DNA of 64,000 nt, from positions 61,375,777-61,439,776 of the forward strand of contig NC_092861.1 of NCBI RefSeq assembly GCF_032062135.1. Direction: 5' to 3'. The translations under genes and the position numbers were made by a program. Origin of the DNA: Pyxicephalus adspersus. Taxonomy: Eukaryota > Chordata > Amphibia > Anura > Pyxicephalidae. Under the pieces are notes generated by a model. That model had not been told where the DNA came from. It saw only the letters and a program-made list of their open reading frames with translations, and ran no database searches. Every line of letters starts with the position of its first letter. Positions within the stretch are counted from its first letter, which is position 1. Below are positions 34,286 to 46,171 of this stretch, one piece after another.

Positions 34286-34502
34286 GGCCCTGATTTATCA
34301 AATCTTTCCAAGGCTGGAGAAGATACACTTTCATCAGTGAAGCTGGGTGATCCAACAACCAGGGAATTAATTTCTTCTATTCTATCTTTTAGCAAATGTT
34401 TCCAATCCTGGACCAGATGCATTTGAGGTTTGCTGGATTACTCAGTTTCACTGATGAAAGTGTATCCTCTCCATCCTTGTAGAGCTTAAATAAATCAATC
34501 CC
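34286..34502. mobile_element. Palindromic MITE, family A (copy 3)
   Basis: Starts GGCCCTGATTTATCAAATC and ends in a slightly decayed complement (AATAAATCAATCCC), flanked by AGT at 34283-34285 and 34503-34505. This duplication is of unambiguous length and is the clearest evidence that the family makes 3-bp duplications. Confidence 0.8.
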
Positions 34503-37254
34503 AGTAGTTCTTTGGTGGGATCAAATCAGATGGCAATACATTTAGACTTCCTGAACAACATATTTGTTCTATGTCAATGACTGAAAAGTGAACTAAAGCC
34601 ATTGCAGAGAAGCATGATGTTGTGGTCTGCTGACCTGGCAAAGAGGTCAGCAAAGTCTATGTTTTTTTGTCAACACAGGTTTTCTTTAAAGGTTTTTCTA
34701 AATAAAAAAATTCTGTTTGGAGTTGATTTGCTTTGGGTATGTACATATCAATCAAAAAATCATAAGATCAGTCACAGATTTCAAAACAGTAACTTTTGCT
34801 CCTGTCAGTATATCATAATGATCAGCAAAATCACTCTATGGATCATTTTCAATGTTCTTAATTCGGCGTAGTTTTTTAAATGCAGAAGTTTCCTAACATG
34901 GTGGAGTCAGTTCACATTATTGCATGTCTCTACGTGTTTTTGTTGCCGGTGCTCAGATTCAGTCCGTTGATATTTACAATCAAGTATGGAAATACCAATT
35001 TATAAAAAGCTCAAAAAAAAGCAAATTGTACAGCCAACCTAATGAAGGTTTTTGTTTTCTCAATGCAGGTTATGCAAACACCTGGTTTTTGGAATTGTTG
35101 CTTCTCCTAAAAAGTTGCCAATAAGTTGCCAATCGAAAAATTATTTTAGACCATTGACAAAGGAGTTGTTACAATAAATAGTAATGTGTAAAGAGAACTA
35201 CCTTACAATATGCAATCAGATCTAATGTTTAAGTGATCTGAATTCAGTGAACTAAACTATACGCTGAACCAATATAATTTTGTTAAATTTAGTATTATAG
35301 TCATAGTTTAAGATTCATAATCCGTGTTATGTAAGAAAGGTGATAACAGTGCAGTGCTATGGGAGCTAATGCATTGATATATTGCCAGATCTAGAGAAGT
35401 GACATGCCATAAGTCAGAACAATTCTACACTTCAGGAATAAAGCAGTCTAGAAAGGATAACAGTGAAAATGTGTTGGTTTGTTTCCAAAGGCAGGCATCC
35501 CATGTTACTGCAGTCATTTCTGATTCCAAAGACTATACTTATCTTGTATCGAGCTGCACTATTCTAAATTATACTAGATCAAATGAGATTTTTAAGTGTC
35601 TCCTTGATTAAGGGGACCCTGTAAAGTTGCAAAGCTATGATATTCTGACCTTTGTGACATTATATGCTTGTAATAAAATGTTAAATGCATCTTTGCTGGT
35701 GACTGTAGTTTAGCTTTGCAGAGAGAGAAGAACGTGTGTCAATAGACAGCGGGGTCATGATTCTAGAAACACTGTTCCCTAGTTAACAAGAAGCAGTTGG
35801 GCAGGTTCGTAAAACCATTTCCTTGATGCCTTGGAGCTTGTTAAGACCAGTGGTGGGAACAGTAGTTCCAATGTAGCTTCCGGCAGTTGGCAGCTTGCCT
35901 GCTGCTTAGCTGCAATGGTCCAACAATTGCAAAGTTTACAGCTTACAGTTTACACTCACTACCTCCTCTGTTCAATCCTTATGAGTTTCCGCTGGTGGGA
36001 CACTACATGTAGCATTTCACCCGTTGGTAGCCAGTGGAGCCTTTCAACTTTCTGCTCACAGATATGAGATAAGTACCGTTTCAATATTTCAGTATCTTTT
36101 ATCTTTCCCAGACATCAGAGATCATTGCGTCCACTTTCACCAGCAACTGGAACAGGAAATGAAATCCATACACACGAGATGACAGATTGCTAAGAAAACA
36201 ACTGACAGGGGCTCTTTGATTAGCTCAATCTATCAAAAATTAATGAATACAAAACTCAGAAAGCTCTGTGAACGTTTCTAATTTTTAAGTAAAACAGTAG
36301 AGTGCTGGGTGTCATTTTTAGGTAGTTTGGGTGAATTTTGATTAATTCACACATCTAAAACAAACATTGATCTTTGAAGCTCTAGTACAAGCTCAGCATT
36401 TTATCTTCAGAGGTGCAGATAACTCTGCCAAGTCCATGGAATCTCTCACCAAATTCTTTATTTTTATTGCTGCTCAAAACATTGGAAACCTGATGATCTT
36501 GCTAAGTTAACATAATGTCATTGTTTTGTTTTGCTCTATTTCAGCCTAGTCAAGCTGCTTTTATTTTCTTGATAAATATGTCCTTTCACATGTTTAATTT
36601 TTACCTTAACAGAAGAAAGAAAACCTTGTTTCAATGGAGTATATATTTTTAGTATTTTGATTTATTTAGAAAATGAGTGAAAGTTTTTTGAATCTTGTGA
36701 ATAAAAATATTTAATTAAAGACCCAATAATAAAATATGTTTTCAACATTTACTGACCTCTTTTCAAGTACAATGTTACATTTTATAGTAGAAAAAGGATC
36801 AAAACATCAATATTTTCTATGATACAGGGAACATATAGAAATGTTAATTGTGCCTAAACAAATTTTTATCTTTTGTCTGGATTTCCTAAAAAAAAACGAT
36901 CAGTGCATTTTTTAATATCTGAGGGTGCCTAGGCAATGCAGTACCTACACAGTACCTACAGGCTTATAATTTATATCTGCAGTTTGAGACTTGGGCCTCT
37001 AAATGATAGTCTCACAATATCTGGCAGTGAGAATAGTGATATCACTGCTGTCCTGCTTCTCCTTACCGAAGGTAAACAAGGGCCTGCCTCTTCCAACATG
37101 GCCACTACCACACTATGTAGAAGAAAGCATTGCAAGTTGATTATATATTCAACTACAGGGAGACAACAAGATTATTTTGATTTTGAGTTCTGTATGTTTT
37201 TTTAAACAGTAACCAAAGTTCATTTTGTCATTTAAAAAATTAAATATAATCAAG

Positions 37255-37530
37255 TTGCCAACCTGCAACAGGGTTCCAGGTTGGAATCTTGGCCAGGACA
37301 GTATCTGTATGGATTTGTACTCTGTGTGTTTGCATAGGATTGCCTCAGGCACTTTGTTTTCCTCTCACATCCCAAAAACATACAGGGTACTGTAGGTTAG
37401 TTGGCTTCTCCTCAAAAAATTGGCCATAGACTATGGTAATGACATATCACTATGATCACTTGGGACAGTTTTTGGTGTGATTATCGGCTTTGTAAAGTGT
37501 TGCATACAATGTTGGGACTCTATAAACACA
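37255..37530 (+). mobile_element. tRNA-derived SINE (V-SINE-like), plus orientation
   Basis: The + strand copy lacks the first part of the tRNA-like head but keeps the B-box-like GGTTGGAATCTTG, the core (ATGGATTTGTACTCTG, CCTCTCACATCCCAAAAACA, TGTAGGTTAGTTGGCTTCTC) and the tail (TGTTGCATACAATGTTGGGA then CTATAAA). It is more diverged than the copies at 18146 and 46172. Confidence 0.65.
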
Positions 37531-37837
37531 AGATAGTACTTACATTTATACATGTTTACTATGACTAGCATGGCTTTCAGATAAATAATAGTGCACATAA
37601 TAATGGTATTGACACTCTCTTATTGTCAGCTAAAGAATAATTCAGAGCAGTTTAAATACATGGCAGAAAGCTGTGATGACTGATAAATGTATAATATTTA
37701 GAGTGTTGAATATCACGGCAATTGAGGAGGTATATGAGTTTCCGTCATTGTATTTGTGGCACTACATAAAAAGCCTAATGTAATCATAAATAAGCATAAT
37801 AACATTCCATATAACCTTGCATTGTTTTCTTTTACAG

Positions 37838-38367
37838 GTCGGGGAATGGTGTCTTACCATGCACACCACGGTGCTGTCAAATTCCTTATCATGGCAACTG
37901 CTGTGAACAAAAAGCATAAGCGGACACCAAGCAGATGTAGCCAGACTTCAATTGTGGATCTAAAGCCTGAGGAGGCTCGTAATGCCCATGTACAGCAAAA
38001 TGAGGAGGGACACACAACTACTGCCAACAATAACAATGACAGCGCCATTTGGCTCGGAGGCTCCATGGGGTCTATTGCACAAAGAAGTGACTTATCCTCT
38101 TCATCGGGCTCTCTGACATTGTCTCATGGATCAAATTCATGTGACACAGGGAAGGATGATTGCACTCTTTATGATCTTCTAAGTGACCCCAGCTTGCCAC
38201 CACAACACAGCAAAAGACAACGAGCTGGGAAGATGAAGGCAGACTCTGTCTTGGTAATCTCTGGTGGACAGGGTCACCGAAAAGTAAACAAGAAGCTCAA
38301 GCCACAGCGTCAGGAAGAGCCGGTTTCTTCTGCTATGGTTTGGCAGATCCCCCTGTTACACATTTAA
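37838..38367 (+). CDS. ARHGEF10: ARHGEF10 last coding exon, stop at 38365-38367
   Basis: A 530-base exon completing a Gly codon, with 175 further residues and TAA. It starts RGMVSYHAHHGAVKFLIMAT, the last conserved propeller-like strands. A long low-complexity linker rich in Asn, Thr and Ser follows (NNNND at about the middle), then IWLGGSMGSIAQRSDLSSSS and LYDLLSDPS, and it ends LVISGGQGHRKVNKK, MVWQIPLLHI. The conserved islands and the final WQIPLLxI strand, which probably closes the propeller, fit ARHGEF10; the linker is the fast-evolving part. The in-frame ATG at 37756 is upstream of the acceptor tttacag and is not a start. Confidence 0.96.
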
Positions 38368-39619
38368 CAACCCATGGGAATTAAATGAATTTGTGTCTTT
38401 GTTCATAATGTATTACACTACATTTGTATTCAAGTATTGGCTTTCATATAGAGTAAGTTCAACGGCATATGATGTATACAAGGCCCTATTAAACAGAAAA
38501 CAGTGATGGTACTAAATTAAATTGGTACATCATAATCATGCATCTTTTCTTATCATGGTCCAGAAGAAATATATGCTGCTGCCTGTGCAAAACTGAATAC
38601 CATTGAGTGTTTCCTATGATTGCCTGTCTGACATAATAGCTAACATCCACTCGTTGCTTCTTTTTTTTTTTCTTGCTTTGACTGGCATGATTAGATGCAG
38701 GACATGCTGAATTTGCTTTGCAGGTAAAGTGAAAGGCAAACATGAATGAATTTACAAATATTTTAAAACATATTGGAATGTGATAAGCCATCTGTAAACT
38801 TACAGGACTTCATGAAAGGCGAGTTGCCTTTTTTGCTATTTCTTCAGTCAATGGATATCAGTATAGGGGTTCCCAATTGTTCATTGCACAATGACTGCCA
38901 GTAATCTTGTACAATAAGGTTACCACTACAGTATATGATGTTTGAATATGTGTACATGCAAATTGTGTGTTTGTTTTTTTTAGCTGCACTCGTATATATG
39001 TGCATGTTGTAAAGATACAACTAATATGTCCGGGCTAATGATAACTGAAATTATATATACTGTAACTGCCATGGGATGGTCTCAACACATATTGTAAAAC
39101 ATTAAATTGTACCTAAGTAAAAAAGAAAATATTAAAAAAAAAAGCAATGGCATGGTTTCTTGTGCAGTGGTTGTTTTTTTTAGAGGTTCCATATGATAAA
39201 ACACTATAGCCCTAATAAAAATACACCTAAATAAAATATTAAGATTAAAATGTGCCTGCAAAATTGACAAACATGAATTTACAATGTAGATATGGGATAA
39301 CTGTGGATGTAACAGACCATGCAACTGTTATGGAAGGGAACCAGAAACATTCAGCGACCAGAGCTGTCTAACTACACTATGAATTATGTAAATAGAAGTA
39401 CCACACAGCACATGCATTTGGATGACATATATGTAATGCTTGGAAACCTTTGTACAATTGCAATGTATATTCTACATTGCCTCAGGAGTTGCCTTGAAGA
39501 AAAAGATTAGAGAAAAAGGAAGGACCTTTTATGTTTTTTTTTTCTTGGAATCCCATCACACAGAATTATGGCTCCGGATAGTTTAATACAAAAAAAAGTT
39601 GTAATCGCTGAAATCAGAC

Positions 39620-39625
39620 AATAAA
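39620..39625 (+). promoter_or_regulatory. Candidate poly(A) signal AATAAA
   Basis: Exact AATAAA hexamer about 1.25 kb after the ARHGEF10 stop codon. The downstream sequence is only moderately T-rich. Confidence 0.35.
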
Positions 39626-39808
39626 CTGCAGATCTTTAGTCTGTATTTATATAACCTCACTACCACCTCCCAGGCTTATTTACATAGCTTAGTTCTTTCA
39701 GTTCTAGACTTCCCATACAGGCAAACATTGTTTAGAAAAGTCTGCAGTCCACTTAGAAATAATATTGGAAAACCGTTGTTTTGTATTTTTATATGTTTAA
39801 TGGGAGCC

Positions 39809-39814
39809 AATAAA
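39809..39814 (+). promoter_or_regulatory. Candidate poly(A) signal AATAAA, favoured
   Basis: Exact AATAAA followed within 30 bases by the GT-rich GTGCCGTTGTCCATTCTGTG, the usual layout of a cleavage site with a downstream element. It would give a 3' UTR of about 1.46 kb. Confidence 0.45.
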
Positions 39815-39830
39815 CGTAATGTGCCGTTGT

Positions 39831-41364
39831 CCATTCTGTGATGTTATTTATGGATCTGCCAGATGGCTGGAGAAGAGGAATCCTGCTGTAATTGCAGGTG
39901 TTACATTTCTTCTTGTGATGAAGTGTAATAAGAGCAATGTTTAATGTCAGAGCCATACAATTTCTCAGCATTAGGAGATCTCTTTTGTATGGCTTATTCA
40001 ATATGGAAACTAAGAATGGAATGTGCAAAGATCTTTGTATTGTGTAAACATACTAGTTTAAAATGAGATTTGATGTGATTTTAATGGGCAGTCATGAATT
40101 TCTCCCATTTATTTACTGACCATTACTCGAAAAAAGCTGTACAGTGGACTTGGTTACCTGTGAATTTGGAAGAAGAAGTAACTGCACAAACCTCTGCTCA
40201 TCCTTGTGAACAAGCCCTAGGATAAGCTTTATAAAAACTTTTTAAAATATGTACTCACCAAATTTACACTATACTTTTATGATACGACTATTGTGTACTC
40301 AATATACCCATTGCACAATCATCTGAAGTACATTACTTTACCTGAACCAAAATTTAGTTGAACATTAATAGGTCGGCAGTTGGTCAGTCCATGTAGGTGT
40401 TTCCCCCTTTTTGGATTCTTACTTCCCTGCTTGCATACTAGCACCCACTTCATGCTCCCAGGTGTCCTGGCTACCTGTGGGGGTTTGGCTGAACATTTAT
40501 AATAGCAAAAGAGCAGATCTAACTTTATCCTGCATTTAGGAAAATACAAATATCCTCTGACAGTTAAATATTCAGTTTACTGAATAGAATACTATGACTC
40601 ATGTTCTTACGTTGTATGCCAATGAGATAAATTAACTTGGTTCAATCACTTCCCTGATGACTAATTTTGTTTAGACTTGTACATTTCCACCCTTAGCAAT
40701 TATATGTTATAAAATTGTGTTTAGAGGTAATTATAATGGTAGAATTTGTTCTAGATCATTGTCAGGAGCATAGAGCCCCAAGAAACAAATACTTTGATGT
40801 GCATAACAGTGCAGTTCTTGACAAGGAAATCTAAAATTTAGTGCAAAATGCAGATTGAGTTGGACATGGACTTTGCTACTTCATGTACACATACTGCAAA
40901 TCCTGCTACTACATTAACATACAACTTTTTTATTATAAAACTCCTAAGCCCATGCAAATCATTTTGTGCTGCTAGAGAAAATTCAGTGTGTTTAGAGGAT
41001 TTTTATCCGGGATATCCTATGTTTAGCATTTTGGTGTATGCAGCACAAATTGGAGTCCAATTCTTAGTCGTTACTAGAATATATTGAAAGCACAATGAAA
41101 ACATGTATTTCCCAGCATGCAGAAAATAAACCTTCTCTTCCATTCTGTCTCTTAAACGCCCACTGCTCCAATGTTAATAATCTTTCAAGCCAGGGGAATT
41201 GACAACCCCCTTTTCATTTGAAGTTAAAAAGAGGTCTTCAGTCTGGCTTTTCAGCTAGTGCTCTTCCACAAAGAAAACCAGAGAAAGCATAGCAAGTTGA
41301 GCTGATTTTTGCTGTATGGAGGTTACTATACATTGGCCAGAGCTTTACAAACAAATGACATATT
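39831..41364. other. Intergenic, no supported feature
   Basis: AT-rich sequence between the probable end of ARHGEF10 and the L1 insertion. A slightly GC-richer block at about 40370-40500 has no recognisable content. If ARHGEF10 uses a later poly(A) site, part of this would be 3' UTR. Confidence 0.5.
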
Positions 41365-41378
41365 AAAAAGTGTCATTA
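41365..41378 (+). repeat. Left target-site duplication of the L1
   Basis: AAAAAGTGTCATTA, repeated exactly at 44201-44214 on the other side of the L1 element. The A-rich start fits the L1 endonuclease preference for TTTT/AA targets. Confidence 0.9.
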
Positions 41379-42935
41379 ACTTCTGGGAGTGGCGCCTGAG
41401 CTCATCTTAACCAGAGCTCCGCGACTCGCCCGTTCTGCAAAGGAAAAAAACTGCAGTTAACAGCGGAATACTCACCTCCTCCTCGCTCCTTTGAGCTCAT
41501 CTGCATTCGGGCGGCGTCCGGAGCTGTTGTCAGCTGACAGCAGCTGGGGTCACAGAGGGCTCTTATCCATCTTGGGAACTGCAGTTGCCAGACCCTCAAA
41601 AGAGGCCCCCATCACTTTCTCAAGCACTATCTAAAGAAACATCCAGAAACTTTTGCTTCTGCAACCCTCTCCACCTGAATCACCTTAGAATTCCACAATT
41701 ACACCAGGACTTTGTGAGACCAGGTGGGCAGTCGTCAGCACCTACTCTGCCTGTCTACATACCACCTACATACCTAGGACTGGGACTCTAGACAGCTGAA
41801 GCCCTAAAAGTCAGCTCCATACCAGCAACCCAATTAACACACCGCCTCGTATGGTAATGTTTCTAGGATATGTAAAAATACCTCTCGCCTACTACTCCGG
41901 CGAGAATGGGATAACAACAAAAGTCCAGCACAGCACCTAGGTCACCAGAAGCCACTACTTCCCACACCTCCCGGGACCCTGAGGCTTCCTCCTCTCCTAC
42001 TCCTTTTATGGAATTTGCTACCCAACCTTCTCAGCATACATGTTGTGCCACCGCACAGGAAGTATCCAACATTCTCCTGCTCTACTTTTAAGAGTAAGTA
42101 TTCTGCAGTTGAAACTGCTCTGCAACAAAATGCCTCCAACACTACTAGAATCACTGAGCTGGAACAGCGTATCAGCGACCTAGAAGACCAGGCCATAGAA
42201 CGTCAGACAAGTATCTTTTCTTAACAACTCCTCTTTGCCTTCCTGTCTGACAAGTGCGAGGACATGGAGAACAAGCACCGCCGAGCCAACCTTCACTTGA
42301 TTGGCATTCCAGAGTCCTGGAGAGTTGACCTGGCCCCACGTTATTGTAGTGGATATCCCTAAGGCCCTGAGTATAGATCCCCTGCCTCCACTTGCCATCG
42401 AGTGTGTCTACCCCTTGGGTCCAGACCAACGCACTTAAAGCTCCAGACCTCATGCGGTTATTGCCAATGTCTTCCACGCAGCAGACAAGGAACTTTTCCT
42501 CTCAGCTTCCTGCTGTTTAGGATCCCTTATAATTCAGGGACAAAGGTTCCTGATTTTCCAGGACTATTCATCAGCCATAGCACAGAAATGTAGAGCATTC
42601 TCTCCAGCCTGCAAATTCCTCACTGAGAGCAACATCCGTTTTTCTTTGTTTTATCCAGCCAAACTTCGAGTCTCCGTTAATGGGGCGCTTATGTTCTTTG
42701 ATGACCCCTCCCTGGCCCTACGTCGCCTTCAGGAGATTTTTGCACCTGACCTGGTTACTTGAACACTGTCACCCTGGATACCACTGGGAATGCCATCCCG
42801 CTTGCTGGACAATGGCCTCCATCAACATCCCTGATTTTGAATACATATGATGGGTAACTATGCAATGGTTATGTTGTTACTGACTTTTATTATCAACTCA
42901 AACTTATGCAATGTTTCTTCAAATTTTACCTTGGG

Positions 42936-42951
42936 CCCCCCCCCCCCCCCC
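42936..42951 (+). repeat. Run of 16 C inside the L1 spacer
   Basis: Sixteen consecutive cytosines in the ORF1-ORF2 spacer of the L1 copy. Such runs are prone to length errors in replication and in sequencing. Confidence 0.9.
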
Positions 42952-42994
42952 TTCTATCCTCCCCTCCTGGAATTTCAAACTTGTTTGCTGGATA

Positions 42995-43260
42995 TTTTAT
43001 ACCCCCACACACTATTTACCTCCTAATGGTAAACCAGGTATCTCTCCCCTTGTACCCCTTACAAATCACCTGACTTATCATAGCTCCCTTCTCCATTTTC
43101 CCTCCGAGGATTACCTGAATTGTATGTTTCGTATTTATTATACTCCCACGCACTATTTACCCCCCAATAGTAAAATGACAGAATTACCCTCCCTTCTCAT
43201 CCTTACTAAGTCATTTGATTTACCAAAGTTGAAAGCCTTTCTCGTTTATGGGAAAGTACA
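42995..43260 (+). repeat. Imperfect ~141-bp tandem repeat in the L1 spacer
   Basis: ACCCCCACACACTATTTACC at 43001 recurs as ACTCCCACGCACTATTTACC at 43142. The following bases align for about 100 positions (TAATGGTAAA against CAATAGTAAA; ACAAATCACCTGACTTATC against ACTAAGTCATTTGATTTACC). The two units have diverged considerably, so the duplication is older than this insertion. Confidence 0.6.
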
Positions 43261-44200
43261 CTCCCCTCCGCTCTTATCCAAGAGTGGAAAAAATTTCAAA
43301 AAACTTATGGTTTATGAGTTCAATTAACCATTTTTCTTGTAACTTTGCGATTATATGGCTGTGTTTTTACTCAGGTATCATCTAGTTACCTCATTTGGCA
43401 TTGTGTTATGTACTGCACTGCAATGTTTGTACCACTGATGAAGTTATGCACCAGTTAGGTTATTCTTCTGCCTCTACGTTGAGTGTGTTTTCTTGGTATT
43501 GCACATTTGATGTGATGTATGTGTATTGTCTGTTCTGGCTAAAGTACTGCTTTAGCCGACTAAGTGCTCTTAGACTATGGAGCCCCCCCATAGATCCTGC
43601 CAAGGGCCTTGGCAGCCTGGGACAGCCAAGCCAGCCCTTTAATGCGTAAATAAAATTATTACCTGGAACGTGGGAGGCCTCAGCCACCTCATTAAAAGGC
43701 GCAAGGTAACTTCACATCTGTGCACTTACCACCCTGACCTGATGTTTCTTCAAGAGACACACCTGAAGGCAAGTGATACCTTAAGGATGCCTGGATCCTG
43801 GTTGGGGGAAGTACTAACCTCCTTTTAGACTAAAAAGAAATGTGGAGTGTCAATCTTAATCCTTACTTTTCCAAATTAATGACTCGCTCGATATATTTTG
43901 TTAGGAGCAAATATCCAGGGCACTACGTGTTCATTCCTTAATGTTTGCGCACCCACTGGGCCCAATGCGCACTCCTCCTGGAAGGGGAGGTTTATCTATT
44001 GGTCAAGTGTTTACCTTGTAATGTTCTTGCGTTGTTTACACATAATACAACACAATGTATGTTACCGCTCCTTCAAAGCTTGTGGTACTTCCAAGCATAT
44101 GAATGTTTACTTTGGCCAATCTCTTGCCAAATGTTTACCTTGTATTGTTTTTTTCTGTATTGTTTAACTGAGAACTGTTTAAACTCAATAAAAATATACA

Positions 44201-44214
44201 AAAAAGTGTCATTA
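44201..44214 (+). repeat. Right target-site duplication of the L1
   Basis: Exact second copy of AAAAAGTGTCATTA directly after the A-tail of the L1. Confidence 0.9.
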
Positions 44215-45837
44215 TATGGTAATGTTATTTTATTGGTTATAAGTAGAAGTGCTTAGTAAAGCAACCTGTGTGTAGGATATCAGTTTACATTTTATTTTTA
44301 TACTTTAACATTTTCATGGTATATATTGAGTATAACATATCCCATATGGATAAATAAACATCATAATGGATCATCCTGTGTAAGTGGCATACATGTCAGA
44401 AGGTACTAAAATCTTGTAATAGGAGAGTTGCAATGTTACAAAATTCACGATTTTACATAAAGAAGGGTATTGTATGCTAAAAACAATATCTACAGTACAT
44501 ACATTTCCACTGTTTACTTAGAAACTGATTCATAGATCACTCAGTGCATATTTTAGGTGGAATATTTTTCAGGGTCACTCCCAGGCTTGGGGAATTTCAC
44601 ATTTCATATTTTACTGTGTACTTTCCAGTGCTTTTTTATCTGTACTTGTTTTTATTCCATTCTGTATTTTACCAGTTAGAGAAATATTGCCAATTCACAC
44701 TCCTGTATATTTAAAGAAAACTTCACCTGAACCTGTTGAGCCGTGAGCCAGAATAAAAACAGTTCAGTAATAAAACCCCTCATACATATATTAAAAACTT
44801 TAGTTATGCACATAAACATGGAGAAAAGAAAAAAATGTTTAAAATGAGGTCATATAATCAAGCAGTCCTAAATCCTATTTCAGAATTTGGAGTCTCAGAG
44901 GGGTGAAAAGCTACAGAAGCTGGCACTGGAAAAATAATATAGTCAATAATCAATGCAAGAATGTTTGCTAAAAAGAGCACTCAACAGAGGGACAAAGGGG
45001 GGTATAATGCTGAAAGCCAGCCTGTGTGGCTAAATGGGTAAAATTGTGGTAAAATTGAAGGTGATCATTTTATTATGAATTCACCACTACTAAACAGGGG
45101 AACTGTTACTTGACTGGGGTAAAATGTATCCCAATATGTATAGTAGATGTTAATAGGACATACATCCCCTAAAAACACATAAGACATTACTAAATAAGAA
45201 CCTATTTTTAAAGTTTTTTTAATATTTTACCAAGCTCGTTTAACCACTTTTCTTGGCTTGGTTGCCCGATAATTACTTGGTTTTCACACATATATACTAA
45301 AAGCAGAGAACCTTATATATAAAGGTAATCGAAAGATGAGAATATAAAGGGGAGACTTCTTACAATAAATAGATGCAAACATGTCAAGCGTTAAAACTGT
45401 GTGCATAAAAAACTACAACACTTGAAACTCTACATAGGTGAAGCTCTAAAAACTTCTACAGCTCATTAGTATAGAGGTACCCTAAATAGTGACAATAATG
45501 AAAGCTTCCGCTTCGGTTATTTTGCAGTGCAAACTGTTTTGTGAAAATCTATTCTCTCATCTCTAATCAAGAAAAGAAGGTAATAGCAAATTGAAAGGAG
45601 TAATGTTTTTTCAAAAAAACTGTGCCTTGACTTCTATTGTATAGTTATTTTTAGTTTTACAATATCTATAAACAGAATGACTCACTGAAAAGAGCACTCC
45701 CTGTTTAGCTGATATGCTATAACTACTCCATCATGTACATAGAAAAATAGTAATACAATACAGAATAAAAGGAAAATAACAGAACATTAACAGGAATTTA
45801 TCATTAATAAAAATAAAGGGTGTGCGTTTGACTTACA
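44215..45837. other. Intergenic, no supported feature
   Basis: AT-rich sequence with no recognisable repeat, open frame or RNA gene. Confidence 0.55.
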
Positions 45838-45950
45838 GGGCCTGATTTATTAAAGCTCCCCAATGCTGGAAAGCATACACTTTCATTAGTGAACCCTGGG
45901 TGATGCAGCAAACCTGGAATGACCTTGGAAAGCTTTATTAAATCAGGCCC
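45838..45950. mobile_element. Palindromic MITE, family A (copy 4, shortened)
   Basis: GGGCCTGATTTATTAAAG at the left and the exact complement CTTTATTAAATCAGGCCC at the right, flanked by ACA at 45835-45837 and 45951-45953. At 113 bases it has lost most of the right arm, yet both termini and the duplication are perfect. Confidence 0.85.
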
Positions 45951-46171
45951 ACAGAGAGGTCCACCAAAAAAGACCTACAGTATATTTATACCAACATAGT
46001 CCATCTATACAACATAAATGTCACCTTAAATTGCAAAGTCAAAAGCCTTTAGTGTAAGTTATGGTGAGCAGGAGGAGGAAATAAAAGTGAATACCCCCAT
46101 GCTGTCCAAAGTTCACCTAGTATATTCCTTTTAAACCTTTTTTTTTAAGAAATCTGAATGATTAACTTTTA

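Larger units (their letters stand above)
32908..37837 (+). other. Last ARHGEF10 intron, with four repeats
   Basis: A 4.9-kb intron carrying two family A MITEs, a CR1-like LINE tail and a SINE, each annotated. From 34506 to 37250 I see no supported feature; the block near 35700-36070 is less AT-rich but has no recognisable content. Confidence 0.6.
1..39830 (+). other. ARHGEF10: ARHGEF10 gene, 3' half (gene extent)
   Basis: The 15 exons listed separately splice into one open frame of 829 residues plus stop, with all junction phases compatible and all introns GT-AG. Family knowledge: ARHGEF10 is a cytoplasmic Rho GEF that loads GTP onto RhoA-type GTPases; it has a DH domain, a PH-like module and a C-terminal WD40-like propeller, and has been linked to peripheral-nerve myelination in humans. 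Seen here: residues 1-87 are the end of the DH domain ([14 protein letters not shown], helices with [13 protein letters not shown]); 88 to about 310 is the PH-like region; 350 to about 700 carries propeller-like repeats (MGQIAVVSLHN, DVPTICLGMEEG, SLYVGLVNG-type and VGIWIAFTSGS strands). The paralogue ARHGEF10L is less likely because the conserved stretches and the WQIPLLHI end match ARHGEF10. The start, N-terminus and early DH exons lie before this window. Confidence 0.95.
38368..39830 (+). other. ARHGEF10: ARHGEF10 3' untranslated region (probable)
   Basis: Sequence after the stop codon, AT-rich with ATTAAA and AATAAA hexamers at several places. The extent is inferred from the last good poly(A) signal before a GT-rich stretch, at 39809. 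No repeat is recognisable in it. Confidence 0.5.
41379..44200 (+). mobile_element. L1-type LINE, internally deleted, with both ends
   Basis: Between perfect 14-bp target duplications lies a 2.8-kb element. A GC-richer 5' region runs to about 41900. A broken ORF1 follows: a coiled coil with ITELEQRISDLEDQ at about 42150-42190, DKCEDMENKHRRANLHLIGIPE after an in-frame stop, and a C-terminal domain with FSPACKFL and YPAKLRVSVNG at about 42590-42680. After a spacer, the start of ORF2 has the endonuclease scraps TWNVGGLSHLIKRRK and LMFLQETHL at about 43655-43770 and CAPTGPN near 43945. The reverse transcriptase is missing, and the element ends in CAATAAAAATATACA and an A-tail. ORF1 with this coil, RRxNxxxxGxPE and PAKLRV, followed by an ORF2 starting with TWNVxGL, is diagnostic of the L1/Tx1 group. 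It is half the usual length and inactive. Confidence 0.88.

Noticed and set aside
37756..37837. In-frame ATG before the last ARHGEF10 exon
   Set aside because: The open frame extends leftward past the acceptor only by chance. Residues before RGMVSYHAHH are not conserved and the tttacag acceptor gives the correct phase.
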